Shown here one piece after another: positions 34,773 through 47,150 of a DNA stretch of 64,000 nt. Each line of letters opens with the position of its first letter. Positions within the stretch are counted from its first letter, which is position 1. The notes beneath the pieces were generated by a model, which had not been told where the DNA came from, did no database searches, and saw nothing but the letters and a program-made list of their open reading frames with translations. Origin of the DNA: Coriolopsis trogii (Eukaryota; Basidiomycota; Agaricomycetes; Polyporales; Polyporaceae); contig JAHYIO010000003.1 in the NCBI GenBank assembly GCA_020543525.1, positions 558,001 through 622,000 of the forward strand, in the 5' to 3' direction. The position numbers and the translations under genes are program-made.

Positions 34773-37700
34773 TCATATCGCGCGCGGTGGTCCTCGACCC
34801 CTTCCCTTGAAGTTCGCCCCCGTCCCGTAGATCTGCGCCAGCAATCCCAATACGCCCTCGTCCTCAAGATCTTCCTCCTCTTCTTCCTGCTGGGATTGTG
34901 CAACGCCTGCCTTCGGCCTCCGTCCGTCGACATACGACTCGCCCAGAGTGCTCCCGACGCCCCCGTCCATCGCGAGGTCCTCTTCCGGAATGACGGACTC
35001 GGCGACATTCATTCCCCTAGCACCTGCTCCAGGCATCATGCTCCCCTGCGAGTCTTCAAGGACGACGGTCTGCGCCATCGCCGCACCACCTGCACCGCCC
35101 ACAGTCGACTGCATGAGCGAGTCTCCCGGCGTAGGGCGCAGCTGACCCGGATGGAGCACGCTCCCCGCCATCGCCATGCTCGTCCCCATCCCTGTCCCCC
35201 GCCGACGCACCGTCTGGCTCGCACGCAACGCCCGGTCGTACTCGCGTGCCCTGTCAGCCAGTCCTCCTCCGGGGGCGTGCAGGTGCACGGTCGAGTCCAT
35301 GTCGCCACCTGGCCCAGACGGCATAGGCGCGATGTGCGGGGCGCCGCGCTGGAGGAGACGGCGGCGACCGAGGCCCATCGGGTGTGCTGCGCTGAGGTCG
35401 GCCATTCTGCTCAGGTACAGAGAACCGGATGGGTCATTGGGCGTCCAGTCTGGGTGGGCTGCCTTGAAGTTCAGGAAGCTCTTCTCCATCTTGCCTTCCT
35501 TCGACATCCAGCGTTCGTCGACCACGTTCGTCGGTGCCCCGAACTAAACAGCGCAAAGAGACATCAGCTGTGTAATGCTTTGTAGGTATTGTGAAACGCA
35601 CCTTGATGTTGCCATGCCTCTGGAAGTCGAACACGGCGAAAGAGCAGACATATCCCAGCCCGTCCACATGGACTGTGAACTCTCTGAAAAAGTCGACGAT
35701 CGCGGGCGCGCATGGCGGGAGTGAGTACCAGAGCACGAAGGGCGTCAAGATGACCGAGAGCAGCTCCTGGGCGAAGGTGACGACCTTCATCGCAAAGAGT
35801 TGCCCGAACGCCTCGTGCACCTTCTTCGAATGCAGCTCGCCCTTCCATTCGTCCGGCATGTAGTGCGTATACTGCACCACTTCCGTCATGAGGAGCTCCG
35901 GGTCGAACACCCTGTTCTCCTCCGGGATCATTCCCCGAGCGACTGCGAGGATAGATCCGAAGACGGTGATGTAGAAGAGAACAGTTCGGTGCGGGGTGAT
36001 TTCAAAGTGCAGGAACAGCTCTGAGTCGACTACGGACGCGAGGACGAGCACCGCAGCGAACGACCCGGCGATGAAAGCGACGAATCTGGAAGCACGTTCA
36101 GCACATGCCCACGATGACTTTATGCGATCTTACCTCGCTATCAGAGTGAGTCGCTCATTCGGGAACTGGCCGATGTACATGCTCGCAGTCTCGTACGACT
36201 CGTTCAGGCGTCGCTTGAAGAGATGCGGAAGTTCGTTGAACTCTCGGAACTTCCACTGTGCGTACGGAGTATATGCACGACCCCCGATATTGGAAGGGTT
36301 CTTGTGGTACTCCTGTATTGTCCTCGTCAATCATGCGACGTTTGACAAGCGACGCAATGGAAGACTTGCCTCAAAGTACCGAAAGAACGAGTACATCAAC
36401 AGGTATAGCACGATGAACGGTGCGAAGATCGCGTTCAGGATGCCCATAAAGACCAATCGTCGACGCAGTCTGCATAGATCCGGTCAGTGCGAGGACCAAG
36501 GCACCAAGGCAGTTCTCGCTCACCCTTCAATAAGGATAGCCCTGTTCTTGCTCTTCAAGAACACCTTCCTGACCCGACCACTTTCATCAAACAAATACTC
36601 AATCAAGCAGAACCTCAGGTTCCACTCCAGAGCCCTCGTGAGCGTCTTGCCCTTGCCCTCCTCGCCAGTGCGCAAGAACGCAAACTTCTGCAGTGCCTGG
36701 GGAAGCGGCACCCGGAGGTCGAGCAGCTCCTTGTTGAAGAGCGCGATCAGGTAGTTCTCCTGGCGCATGATCCGGTTCGCGATGTCGTGCGCATCTAGCT
36801 TGGCCGTCACAGATTGGTGCGCGGCCGTGTTGGAGGAGATGGCAGTGAGCGGGTTGTCTTCGCGTATCGCCCCTATTCGTCGGACGACTTCGGGCCAAGA
36901 GATGGTCTGGATGTCGTGCTGAGCGCGGCCGCGTACCCAAGACAACAACGATCAGATACAGGAGCAAGGGGAGCAGGAGAAGTGACGCACATCGGGGATG
37001 TGCAACAGATGAGTGTAGAAACGGTACATGTCGACGAGACGCATCATGCTGAGCACGTACGAGACGAGCTGCCAGACAAAGAATGCTGAGAAGAGCATGA
37101 AGAACAAGAGGGTAAAGCCGGAGAACCTGCGGCGTTGGGGTTAGTACATTGACATTTGACTGTGTTGGGGACAACAAAGCAGGAAATGCAGAATACACCG
37201 CATAGAGGTATGGGTGTTACATATCCAAAGTACGCATGTTTCCAGCGTAGCCACCTCCCTTGGTGTCACGGAGACACAGAGACGGACATGATATAAGCGA
37301 CTCCATGCAATTCATGTCATAGCGACTCCACGATGGAGATCCGGACGTCTCGTCGTCTGAAATGAGGGCACGTTCGTCGATGGTCAGAGAACATAGTAGA
37401 CAGAACGATGCTCTGCGCCGTCTCTTGCGTATGCACGCGAAGGGAGCACTAGACTTCGTGTTGCAACGGCTACTTGTCACGTCATGTATCCGCGAGTATA
37501 CATTGGATCGGTATTAGTGTAACTCGCCTAGCGCATATCGCGCTAGACGAGCTCTACCAACAGCATCGACCTCTGCGAGGAACGAAATCGCAGTTAACCT
37601 CAAGACATTCCTCGAGCTCGCTTTCGATGACAGTACTCTTGCCCAATCGAGAACAAGTCATGTCACGACGGCAGGTGGTCTCACCTTGAGACACATCGAG

Positions 37701-38616
37701 GAACGACGACATCTGATAGTCGAGTCGTTTGCTCATGTCGTATACGAGAATAGTCGACACAGCCGAGGAGGAACGTCGAAAAGCCTATGACAAACCCGAC
37801 TGTTCTACGGCAAGCTATCAGTATATTTCGGGAGATCAACGACAGAGTAAGCATCACGGACAGAAGGTTCAGGCCACGGGATAGTGCTATGCTGTATATC
37901 CCCTTCCCCTCATAGTAGTAGTACGCCTCTTGGAGGAATGCGTCAAGGTTGTACACGTTGACCCAGTTCCAGAGCGCGCGCTCGTGGTCATCCAGGCCAC
38001 GCATCTGTCTCGTCTGCGTCTGCGGCTCGTGGAGGGGTTCAGACTGCGGCTTAGGGTCTGGGTTGATTTCGGACGGACGGGGCGGTATTGAGAGGGGAGA
38101 GTCGGAAGCAGTGGTAGGCAAGATAGGCTTTGTAGTGGAGGACTTGCGGGAGGTGTAGAGAGGCCGCTTCCGCTCTTCCCGCTCCCGTTCCTTGCCTTTC
38201 GCAATTCTTGCTGTAGCTGCGGACGGAGACGAGGGCTGACGTTGGGCGGGAGACGAAGCCTCAATCATGAAGTCTTGTGGAACCTCATCGTCGGAGGACT
38301 CATCTCCCTTCGGATCAGCATGGCGGTCGTTGGGACGGAGGACGTTCATCTCTGATGCTTCGCCGCCCCACGCGACCTTGCGCTTGCCGTGCGGTCTCGT
38401 CGTGGAGCGAAGTAGAGACCCGCGGGAGGGTTGGCCTGACTCGAGGTCGTGGCTCTCCTCCTCTTCTTCTTCCTCGACGACGGACTGATTGGCCTGCATG
38501 TAGCCCTGATAGGTACGACCCATGGGGTTGAGCATATTGAGAAAGGGGCGGGAGCTGCTGCCGCCTGAGATAGACTGAGAGCCGTACATGGAGCGAGAGT
38601 GGTTGTTGTTCGACAT
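34773..38616 (-). CDS. ATG9: autophagy scramblase Atg9
   Basis: Multispanning lipid scramblase on vesicles that seed the autophagosome. Eight exons (38616-37862, 37804-37685, 37126-36991, 36918-36524, 36469-36370, 36312-36134, 36085-35602, 35543-34773) give about 979 residues. The N-terminus is long, acidic and Ser/Arg-rich. The conserved core includes [80 protein letters not shown] and [17 protein letters not shown]. The tail is Gly/Met-rich and ends with [20 protein letters not shown]. Intron 5 (36369-36313) needs a GC donor. Intron 2 (37684-37127) is 558 bases, about ten times the local norm. Divergent from the arrestin-like gene. Confidence 0.96.
37127..37684 (-). other. 558-base ATG9 intron with strong hairpin
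   Basis: Spliced out between VVVPRCVSR and FSGFTLL, a join fixed by the conserved Atg9 sequence. Other introns in this gene are 50-73 bases. The interior holds a 12-bp stem with a 5-base loop (37523-37551), fully paired only in the minus-strand (sense) RNA, where one C-A mismatch becomes a G-U pair. A ten-base direct repeat AGCGACTCCA occurs at 37296 and 37321. No open frame, tRNA or C/D-box arrangement was found. Confidence 0.75.
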
Positions 38617-39201
38617 GGCTCTTGGCCCGGGGACGCAGCTATGAGGAGGGCGGGGGAGCTTGCGCGTCGAACAAAGCTGTCTTTGGACAACCGACGCGAG
38701 GCAGCGCCAATGTTCGCAGGCGCTCGTCGCCTGACGCGACGCGACGCGTTCCCAAGCCTAACATCACCTCTTCTCGACCTCGGAAGAGGATTTGTAGCAT
38801 CTACATAGTGTTCCTTCTGTCTGGCGAATGCAATAATAAGCACTTGAGCCAAACCTACTTGGTGGACTCGAAGACTCTGACTGCAATGAAGTCATCAGGC
38901 ACGCCTGGAATCAGCCACAGTGCCTCCGGCTGTACTACAATGAAACAACGTCGGTGAACTGCGTCTTTTACAACGGCCCCTGCATCTGCTGCTTTACATC
39001 ATGGCCCTACTGAGGCCGGTCAGCGCAGATAGCGTTCAAACTTCAGGTTGCCAGTGTCAGACAAAGCGGTCGAAATGGGCGCCTGCGGATAGCTGTGCGT
39101 GATGTGCCTCGCTCGCATGCGAACTTGCCGCGTCCAAAGCCATCTCCAGCTGCCATCCCCTGGTCCAGCTTGCCACCTCCTCCTATCCTATACCCACCTC
39201 A
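38617..39201. promoter_or_regulatory. divergent ATG9 / arrestin-like promoter region
   Basis: 585 bases between divergent start codons. The part next to the arrestin-like gene is pyrimidine-rich. No specific element is recognised. Confidence 0.4.
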
Positions 39202-42200
39202 ATGTCCCAGCCTAAGTTGTACGTCTTCGCTCATCCTTGCCCTCACTATCTCTTCTCACTCTCGTTGTAGAACGTTACGACCCCCTCCTAATGTTGACTT
39301 CGTCCAAGGTCGGCACGCTTTGCCGAGCATCCCAGCCGTAGACGCGGTCTGACTTTCTCTCCTCCTTCAGGCTATCCTGGAATCCCTCCAGGCGGTCCCG
39401 ACCGCCCACAGGCAGCAGTGAAAGGCGTACGTTGACTTCCCATAATAGACATTCCATTCACCCTCAGCATTACTCGTAGGCCATTGAGGTGCGGGTAGCA
39501 CAGCAAGGAGTCAAGGCCAAGTGGGTTCGCATCGAGCTCAGGAAGATCGAGACTCTCCCTGGCGGCGGCGTGGCGAACACTTTCTTTGATTTTGTCGGCC
39601 AGAGCCCCATTAACCTTTGGCAGTCTCCCAACGATGAGTATAGCACTTTGCATACAGTGAGTTAATCCTGCTTCCGCGCTCTCATTCACTCATTACACGT
39701 CTCTACCAGAACGATTTTCCGTTCTTCATTCGGATTCCGGAATCCATTCCCCCTACAATTGCTCTCGAGAAAGGAGGTGAGTACTTTCCACAGCACCCCC
39801 CTTCTTCACCTCCTCCAAGCACTTTCAAGCCATTGTGCACTGTGTTCGAAGCGACTCCCCGTACCAGGACGTGCGACAACATCCCCGTACCTTACCACCA
39901 CGCAGATTGAGGGATCTGCACCAGAATGAAGTGTCCATATACTTCCGCTATGTCATGATATCCTCCGTCGGCAGATCTCCTTTCTACATACTCGCGTCCT
40001 TCCTCGGAGCCCTAGGCCATTGCCATATTTCCCACTGTTGTATCCACCTCGGCATGGGCGTAGGACTCGGATCTGTATTTTCCCTGTTCAGGTATAAGCT
40101 TGTCGTCAGAGGGCTTACTACTAACGCATGCCTCCAGCTGGTATCAAGTACGAACTCATTGCGTCTGTATGCACTCAGGGGAAGAAGTACGTCTCCTTCT
40201 GGACCGACCTATGCCCGCACTCACCGATACTGCACCCGCAGAGGCTTCCTCCGCCGCGACAAACCAATCATCACCGCCAGCACCTCGACCATCATCATTG
40301 ATAAACACGAACTCCACTCAACATGGCCCATCTACTCCCAACCGGAAACGCGAAACCATTCACAGGACGGCGTAACGCTCATTGTCGAGCGGTCGCATAC
40401 TTGTTATGGCCCCGGCGACCGTGTCGTCGTGATGGCCACTGTCAAATCTGACACCCTGCATACGGTTTTGCTCCGTGGCTTCGAGTTCATGCTTCGCGAG
40501 ACGACCATCTTCCGGGCCGCGCCGCATACACAAGGTAAGAAGGGCAGCCCGCAGGTCAAGATCTCGAGTATAGGAGAGCAGCATGTCCCGGTCAACGCGA
40601 CGCTCTACGGTGGGACCCAGCACAAGGTGGAACTTAGCGTCACGGTGCCCTCTCACCATACCTCGGCGACGATCAATGCTGCTCGCCATATCGACATCAA
40701 CTACGTACTGACAGTCAAGGCGTTGATGAACACCGGCCAACCCATTGTCATGGATCTGCCGGTCATGATATCGAACTGGCCGAGGTGGGTTCTCTTCTGA
40801 TTCGGAAGAGGTACTACTGACTGACTCGATGTTGAACAGAGCGGTATCCGTGGAAGCTATGAGGTAAACCCAATCAGTGATACACTACGACGTCCTTGCT
40901 GATGCCCCCTTCAGACGGATAGGGCACGCTTTCAATGTCTCCCTACCCAACCAACCACCGAATGCTCAGTCTTCTCGGGCTCCGACGGCGCAACAGTCAG
41001 GCTTCGCTCCAGGTTTAATGGGCAAGCCTGGCCCCGCGAGTGCAGCTGCCTCGTCCTCCGCGCCTTCACACGCGCCTTCCAATTCCATCTCCAACTCTAT
41101 CGAACACAAGCCTTCCGTCCCCGATTTCCGCTCAAATACTAAGGGTAACCTTGGACAGTACAGCACTGCACCTGTTAGCTCGGACAGGGACAGGTACGGC
41201 CAGACGAACGAGTTCGGAGAGCGCAAGAGGAGCACGGACGCCGTGCCATCGTATGCCGCACAGACGATCGGTGCCGTCAGCTATTCAGGGTCGAACGGAG
41301 CATCGAGGGGCCGCGCCGGCAGCAACGCGTCCTCGGACGCACACGGCTCTGTGCCCGCCTCCCGCCCGCGCTCAAGCGGGGGTAGAGCAAACCCGGCACA
41401 GCGGCTCACCATCGTGAACCCGAGCGAGGAGGAGATGCACGAATATATGGAGGCCGAGAAGGAGCGTGCGCGCAGGCAGCCGTCGACGATCCTGGAGAGC
41501 CCAGTGACTATGGGCGCTCCGGTCCAGCTCCCGCCCGCTTCGAGGACTCCGCCTGCGACCAAGCCGACGTCCGCCGGACTGGGATCCAACTATTTGTCTG
41601 CGGAGAAGGAGAAAGAACTGTTGTACGAAAGAGCCGTCAGGGACGTTCAGCGGGTTCAGGAAGGGCTGCGGAGCCCTGGTGCGGTAGGTCTCAGCTACCA
41701 ATATTGTCTACCACGTCTTTCTCATTGTTTAAATGTAACAGACGTCCGCGAACGATATGCGGAGAGCGGAATCTACATCAGCTGCTGGATCTGCACCTGT
41801 TTCCTCCCCCGTTCCTGTCACTCCCGGTAGTGCAGTGAGCAGCAAACCGCAGACACGGTGGCCCACTGCTGAAGAAGAAAAGGAACAAGCAAGGCGTTTC
41901 AAGGAGGCACAAGAAAAAGTGGCCCGTGCTCGTGGTTTGGATGTGTCGGCGTCGTCTGGCTCGTCTTACCCCTCAGGAAATTCCATAGCATCGCCGCAAA
42001 TGGCGGGCTCCTCCTCTAATGGCGGCAGTGGCAGTGGCAGAACACCAAGTATGTCCGCCGGCGCCTCCATGTACCAGGAGGCCATGTCCGCAGTGAGCAG
42101 CAAACCTGTGACGTCGCCTGTTCCCGCTGCTTCCCCTGTCACCCCGGGCAGTGCGCTACCATCCGCTATAGACGAGAAGGCGATCCTGAGGAAATACTAC

Positions 42201-43394
42201 GAAGCGAAGAACGCGGTTTACCAGACGCAGTCCGCTGTACACGGCCGGGTGCCCGGCAACGCCGCGCCCGAACCCGTGCCATACGAAGCTCTTTACCCCA
42301 ACCAGCAGCCGATCAGCCCTACCCCTTCGAACGCGTACCCCTCTCCAGGTGTCGCCCCTCCTCCCTCAGCGGACATGCCGCCACCATTTGCGGCTGCCTC
42401 TGGCTCGACTTCGCATCCCATTCTGGATGAGAAGGAACGATTCCGGAGGCACTTTGAGGCACAGGATGCAGCTACTACGCAGCAGCAGCAGCCGTGGCAG
42501 CCTGCGTCTCCTCTGTCAGCGCCGTACGCGTTGTCACCTCCTCCGGGCCCGTACCCGGGTCCCCCAGCCATGTCTGACCCGCGATTCAGCTCTTTGGGGT
42601 CACCACCACCACCCTCCGGAAATCCCCCACCTTTCGCTGCGCCGTCGCCCATGTCGCCTGCGACGCCGTTGTCAGCGTACGAGGAGAAGGAGATGCTCAA
42701 GAGGAAATACGCGCAGCAAGATACTGCTTATGGCTCCCCTAATCCTCGTACGACCCCAACTCCTCCCCCACCACGTGCATCCGTGGTGAACGGCTCAAGC
42801 GGCCGTCGCCCGCCTCCTACCCCACCCATCTCGCCCAATGCCCCAGGAACGCCCATCAGCGGCCGACCCCTGACGGCCGCAGAGGAAAAGGCGCAGCTGC
42901 GGGCCATGTACGAGGCTGAGAACCGTGCTGCTGCTCCCCGCCCACAGCCGCCGCAGGCCCCAGCGCTGCAGTCCCCGTACCCTTCTCCCCCGCCGTCGAA
43001 CGGATACCACGAGTACGAGGGCGGCGCGCCCCGCATGACGCCCTCGCCGCGACAACAGTTCGCGGTCCCGCCACCTCCGCCGCTCGCGCCGAAGCCGCCA
43101 AAGGAGTACATCGAGGAGACGCGCGCAGAGGACATGCGCACCGCGGCGAAGCTGCAGGCGATCGACGGCGCGGACCCGGTGCGTGTCCTTGCGCCGGACC
43201 TCACGCCGGAGGAGGACGAGGGGCTCGAAGGGTACGGAGACGACCAGGACCACACGTTCGGTCCTGGGACGCTTTCTGCCCTTTCGTCTGCGGCGCCGTC
43301 TCCTGGGCCGTCGAGACAGGTCTCGATGAGCGCGTCGGTGCCGCTGTCGGTGCCGCCTCCCCCGCCGCTCCCGCCGAAGCTGAACATCGAGTGA
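39202..43394 (+). CDS. arrestin-domain protein with long Pro-rich repeat tail
   Basis: Ten exons (39202-39218, 39271-39308, 39371-39426, 39480-39656, 39710-39776, 40138-40186, 40242-40784, 40840-40863, 40915-41683, 41742-43394) give about 1130 residues. The N-terminal third is an arrestin-like fold: KGAIEVRV...KWVRIELRKIETLPGG, FFDFVGQSPINLW, FPFFIRIPESIPPTIALEKG and YGPGDRVVVMATVKS. Fungal alpha-arrestins recruit ubiquitin ligases to membrane cargo; no clear PPxY site was identified, so that role is only inferred. The remainder is Pro/Ser-rich and contains at least six copies of an EK-rich motif (for example DEKERFRRHFEAQDAA). Intron 5 (39777-40137) is 361 bases. An arrestin domain followed by this repeat tail is not a combination I recognise by name. 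Confidence 0.82.
41427..42940 (+). repeat. degenerate EK-rich motif repeats in arrestin-like tail
   Basis: At the protein level, six clear copies of a pattern close to (D/E)EKxxx(R/K)(R/K)x(Y/F)EAxxxA are seen near 41598, 41868, 42168, 42424, 42679 and 42877, with a weaker one at 41427. They are separated by Pro/Ser-rich linkers of 60-150 residues. Each could form a short charged helix. Confidence 0.75.
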
Positions 43395-44421
43395 GCGGGG
43401 CGTGCCGCTTCTGTACACAAAACGTGGCGTTGCGGACGCTGCTGTCTGATTGCTCGAGGATCACTTAGCTCTCTTCGGGCGGGTGGACGACGGACGCTGC
43501 CTCTCATCCTAGAACGTACTCACAATCTAGTAGTCGCTTGCTTTGCTTTCACATGGACGGTCCGTTCTCATCACATCTATTTCTACAGACGTGCTGCCTA
43601 TGCCAGTACCGGTAGTATTCGTCTGCTTGTTTATCCGTCGCCACTGCGACTGTCGATCATTATAACCTTATTTCCTTCCTCTCTTCTCTACGCAACCCAC
43701 ACTCTCCTTACCAGTTCGCGCTGCACATCTTTCCGTCTGTATTCTCTGTCCATGTTGTTCTTTGTCTACCGCTCTACGTTCGCATTCCGAGGAACATTCT
43801 TGCGGGAACAATTTCGCCCCATCTCTCGCCGCCTATACTCGCCTCCTACCCTGTACACACCATCGATGATATCCCTCGCATGCCGTCTGTTGCGTGTGCG
43901 CTCGCTGCTGTCGGCATAGGATTACACTATATATCGCTACAAATACAACTATAATCGTCCTACACTTCTGTATGGCTGACTGCGGCAAGATTTCGGACAG
44001 CTGGTACCAACAAGCACCTCTAGACAAGCGCTCATGAGAGGGAAAGAGGATGGACAGCAGCGGGACAAGACGAGCCAGGAACTGCTACCGTGGACCCCGA
44101 AATGTGCGAGTCGAGACGCTCGAGCGAGAATCGGGGAAAACCGATCGGAATGCACGATCGGGGAGGAGAGTGAGGGGGCGAGATACGACGAGGATGGACG
44201 GGTGAGGGTCGGAAACACGGTACAGGGATGGAATTCGAAGCGACTCGAGGCGCAGTCGGGGTTGGGGTCCAAACGGGGGCACGACCCTCCGGCAACAGCG
44301 AGGGGCTGATCGTACACCATCGTACGCCCTCCACGCACATCCTCTGCGCCCGCATACGCTCTGCACCCGCACACGCTCTGCAGCAGAGCAGAAGAGGCGA
44401 CAACACAGACCGACTCTCTGC
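43395..44421. terminator. convergent 3' region, arrestin-like / heat-shock factor
   Basis: One kilobase between convergent stop codons. The first part is pyrimidine-rich on the plus strand; open frames on both strands overlap and show no motif. Long 3' UTRs are the simplest reading. Confidence 0.4.
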
Positions 44422-46727
44422 TCATCGTTTGCGCTTCGTCTTCTTGCTCGGTGCCCCATCGATCGGTGTCGGGAGCGGAAGGTCCGCAACGTCCGACTTG
44501 CGCTTCTGGTGCACGCCACTCCCGGGACCCCCCAGGCACCCCGCTCCATGCGTCGCGACTTTTGGGCTCCGCGGGCCCCCTGTTCCAACAGCAGCAGCAG
44601 CAGCCGCCTCCGCGCTCGCCTCGTCCAGAAACGCAGTGAGCTGCTCCGTGCTCGCATCCTCGATCGACGTGCCGTCTATCCGCGCGCTGTGGTCGTACTG
44701 GTCCGTGATGTCCGGGTAGTCCAGTCCGCCCCCGCCGCTGTCGCTCGTTCCATTTCCGACGCCGACGCCCGAGCCGTCCCCGATCTGGCTCAGCAGCGTG
44801 TCGAGGAGGTCGTCCGGCTGCGAGGTGTCGTTCAGGCTGCCGTTGGACAACGACTCAGACGGGAGGTAGTGCGAGAATCCGTTCTGCAGCGGAGCGGCGC
44901 CGTTCGCGGCGCCGTTCATGTGGTGGGAGGGAGGAGCGTTGGGCGACATCGGGTCCTCCGTCGAGGGGGGAATGAGGGATGCCGGGTCGATGCCGAGGTT
45001 CTGGATGAGCGAGTCGATGGACGACTGGAGCATGTCCACGTCGGCGATGATGTCCGACGTGTCCTGATACGACTTCTGCAGCTGATTCGACTCCGACATC
45101 AACAAGTCGAGCGAGGAGGAGTGGTCCTCAGCGAGCAATGACTGCTGGGATGGGGCAGAGGAGGTGGAGGCAACGGGTGGACTGTACCAACGCGTGACGT
45201 CTGCTTGGTTCTGGCCGTACGTCGCGAGCGCGGAATGGGTCGCATTGGGAGGCGTGGTGTCAGGTGCGGGCACAAATGCAGGAATGGGCTGTTGGTTTGC
45301 GAACGCCTGCATGATCCTCTGCATTTGCGCCGGAGAACTCATCATGTGCTGGAACGCAGCCTGCCATAACGAATCGTTGTTGTTGTTCTGACCACCGGTA
45401 GGAGTTCCGGCAGCTGACGACTGCGTGGTTGAAGGGGCAGTGGAGGCGTTGGTCAAGCGCGGAGTAGAAGTCGCACTATTTGTTCTGGACAGGATCTGGG
45501 ACGGAAGCATGGGGGGCGAATTGGTGGGATCTGATGGCGCGTCTGACATCGGCGAAAACGCTTCACCAGGAGCAATCGACTCTACGATTTGCGGAGACGA
45601 TATCGCAGTATCCGGTGTTTCGATAGTGGCGTAGCGTTCTTGGAATGGGCGTCTAATGTTAGACGGGGTTCAAGTGTATACCGAGGATACCTCACTCACC
45701 CGATGAAAATGGAGAATGGTTATTGTGCAGCACCCCATCCTCTGGATCCTCAACCTCCATGATGTCAACGGGCTTCCCCTTCAAGGGGAATCTACCATCG
45801 CCAATCATCAGTCTCTGTCTTATGCGCGGAGTGACTTGAGGCGGAGTATGTGAATCGTCGGGGGAGTGATCACCGTTCTCGGAGTGGCCGAACACGCCAG
45901 CGAGGAACTTTAGGATGCGATTGATCGTGTCCTGGTGTTTGGCATGACGTTGGCGAGCGGCGACGGCTTCCTTCCAGAGGGCGTCGTTGGACTGCTTGAG
46001 CGCACTGAGATCAGCCGAAATCGCCTGCTGGTGGCGCTTGATGGCAGCAACGCCGTTGAGAATGGAGTTGATGTCCATGAGGTGGCCAGGGGTCACATTG
46101 GTAAGGGGGTTGACGGCGTGAGCGGGATCGTGCATGTCGATAGGGGCGTCTTCGGGCTGGCCATGGGTGGGCTGCTTCTTGCGCTGGATGAGACAGAGGA
46201 GATCTGGCTGGCCGCGATGGAAGTTGGGGTGTTCAAAGTGCCATGGTTCGGTATCAGTGTCGCTCTTCAGGACGCCTTGCTGCAGATGAGGAATTTTGTG
46301 AAACCCGTACATGTTCAGCTGGCGCACAAAGGACGCAAACTTTTGGTGCTTGAACCAGCGTCCGAGCACCTCACGAGCAAACTTTTCATGGTTCAGGACT
46401 GTTTGGGTAGAGAGAGAAAAAGGAGTGGGTGGCGGGGATGAGCTGCGGCGGAGAGAAAGGAGAAGTGAGGACTTGCCGTAGAACGAGTCGCCGTTTTCTG
46501 ACCACTTGATGAGTTCCTCGTTGGTAGGATCGTTGACGATTCTGAAGGAGAAGTCGGTTGTGAGCGGGCCGCATGGAAAGGAGGAGAAGGGGATGGAAGG
46601 GGACGGCGACGGACTCGTAGAGCTTCTGCAAGAACGGCGGGACGACCTGCCTGGCCGCGCGGGAGAGATGGCCGGACTCTGTCCTGAGCGGGGTGCGTGC
46701 GATGGCGAGCTGGGTGTCGAGCGACAT
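44422..46727 (-). CDS. HSF1: heat-shock factor type transcription factor
   Basis: Four exons (46727-46615, 46541-46477, 46398-45700, 45638-44422) give about 697 residues. The HSF DNA-binding domain begins soon after the start: VVPPFLQKLYE, IVNDPTNEELIKWSENGDSF, then FAREVLGRWFKHQKFASFVR and QLNMYGFHKIPHLQQG. A heptad region for trimerisation follows (SILNGVAAIKRHQQAISADL). The C-terminal half is Ser/Pro/Gln/Asp-rich, as in activation domains, and ends with a basic patch KKTKRKR. Splicing at 46477 uses a GC donor; the protein join (FY to VLNHEKF) is fixed by the conserved domain. Binds heat-shock elements as a trimer, by family. Skn7 is excluded because no receiver domain follows. Confidence 0.92.
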
Positions 46728-47150
46728 GGCGAGTGCGCTGCCCGAGAGAGCGAGCGCGGCAGAGGACGAAACAGTTAAGTACTGAGAGCCGCAGACGGAA
46801 TCCAAGCACGGCGAGCGCAGGGCTGCCTTCCCGCGCTTGTCCATGAGCGCACAGATGACGCAAAACATATCATAATCAAAGCCTGGGCGGCACAGCCACT
46901 CTCAGCGATGAACGCAGCCCATTCTTCATTCCACTCGTCAGCATCTGCAGTACATACCATACAATCAACAGATAGACTCCATCAGACCATTCATCGTGGA
47001 TGAACAGCACAAGCGTAGCAGGCGACAGCTCGTATAACAATAATGTCATTCGCCCGTATTCCGCGCCGTCATGCCTACTCAGTAACTGAGTCTTATAACA
47101 TGGACACATGCTCACCATTCAGCCGTGCCGCAGGCATGGGAACCTGCTAA
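46728..47150. promoter_or_regulatory. region between COG6 3' end and heat-shock factor gene
   Basis: Contains the heat-shock factor promoter and the COG6 3' UTR. I looked for a clear nGAAnnTTCn array, which would suggest self-regulation, and found only a weak partial match near 46920. Confidence 0.4.

Noticed and set aside
37500..37620. tRNA-Ala-like or H/ACA snoRNA reading of the ATG9 intron hairpin (GGTAGAGC before it, ACA after it)
   Set aside because: No acceptor stem or T-arm for a tRNA; no ANANNA hinge and no pocket in the stem for an H/ACA RNA.
46900..46960. Heat-shock element upstream of the heat-shock factor gene
   Set aside because: Only a partial, wrongly spaced match to nGAAnnTTCn was found.
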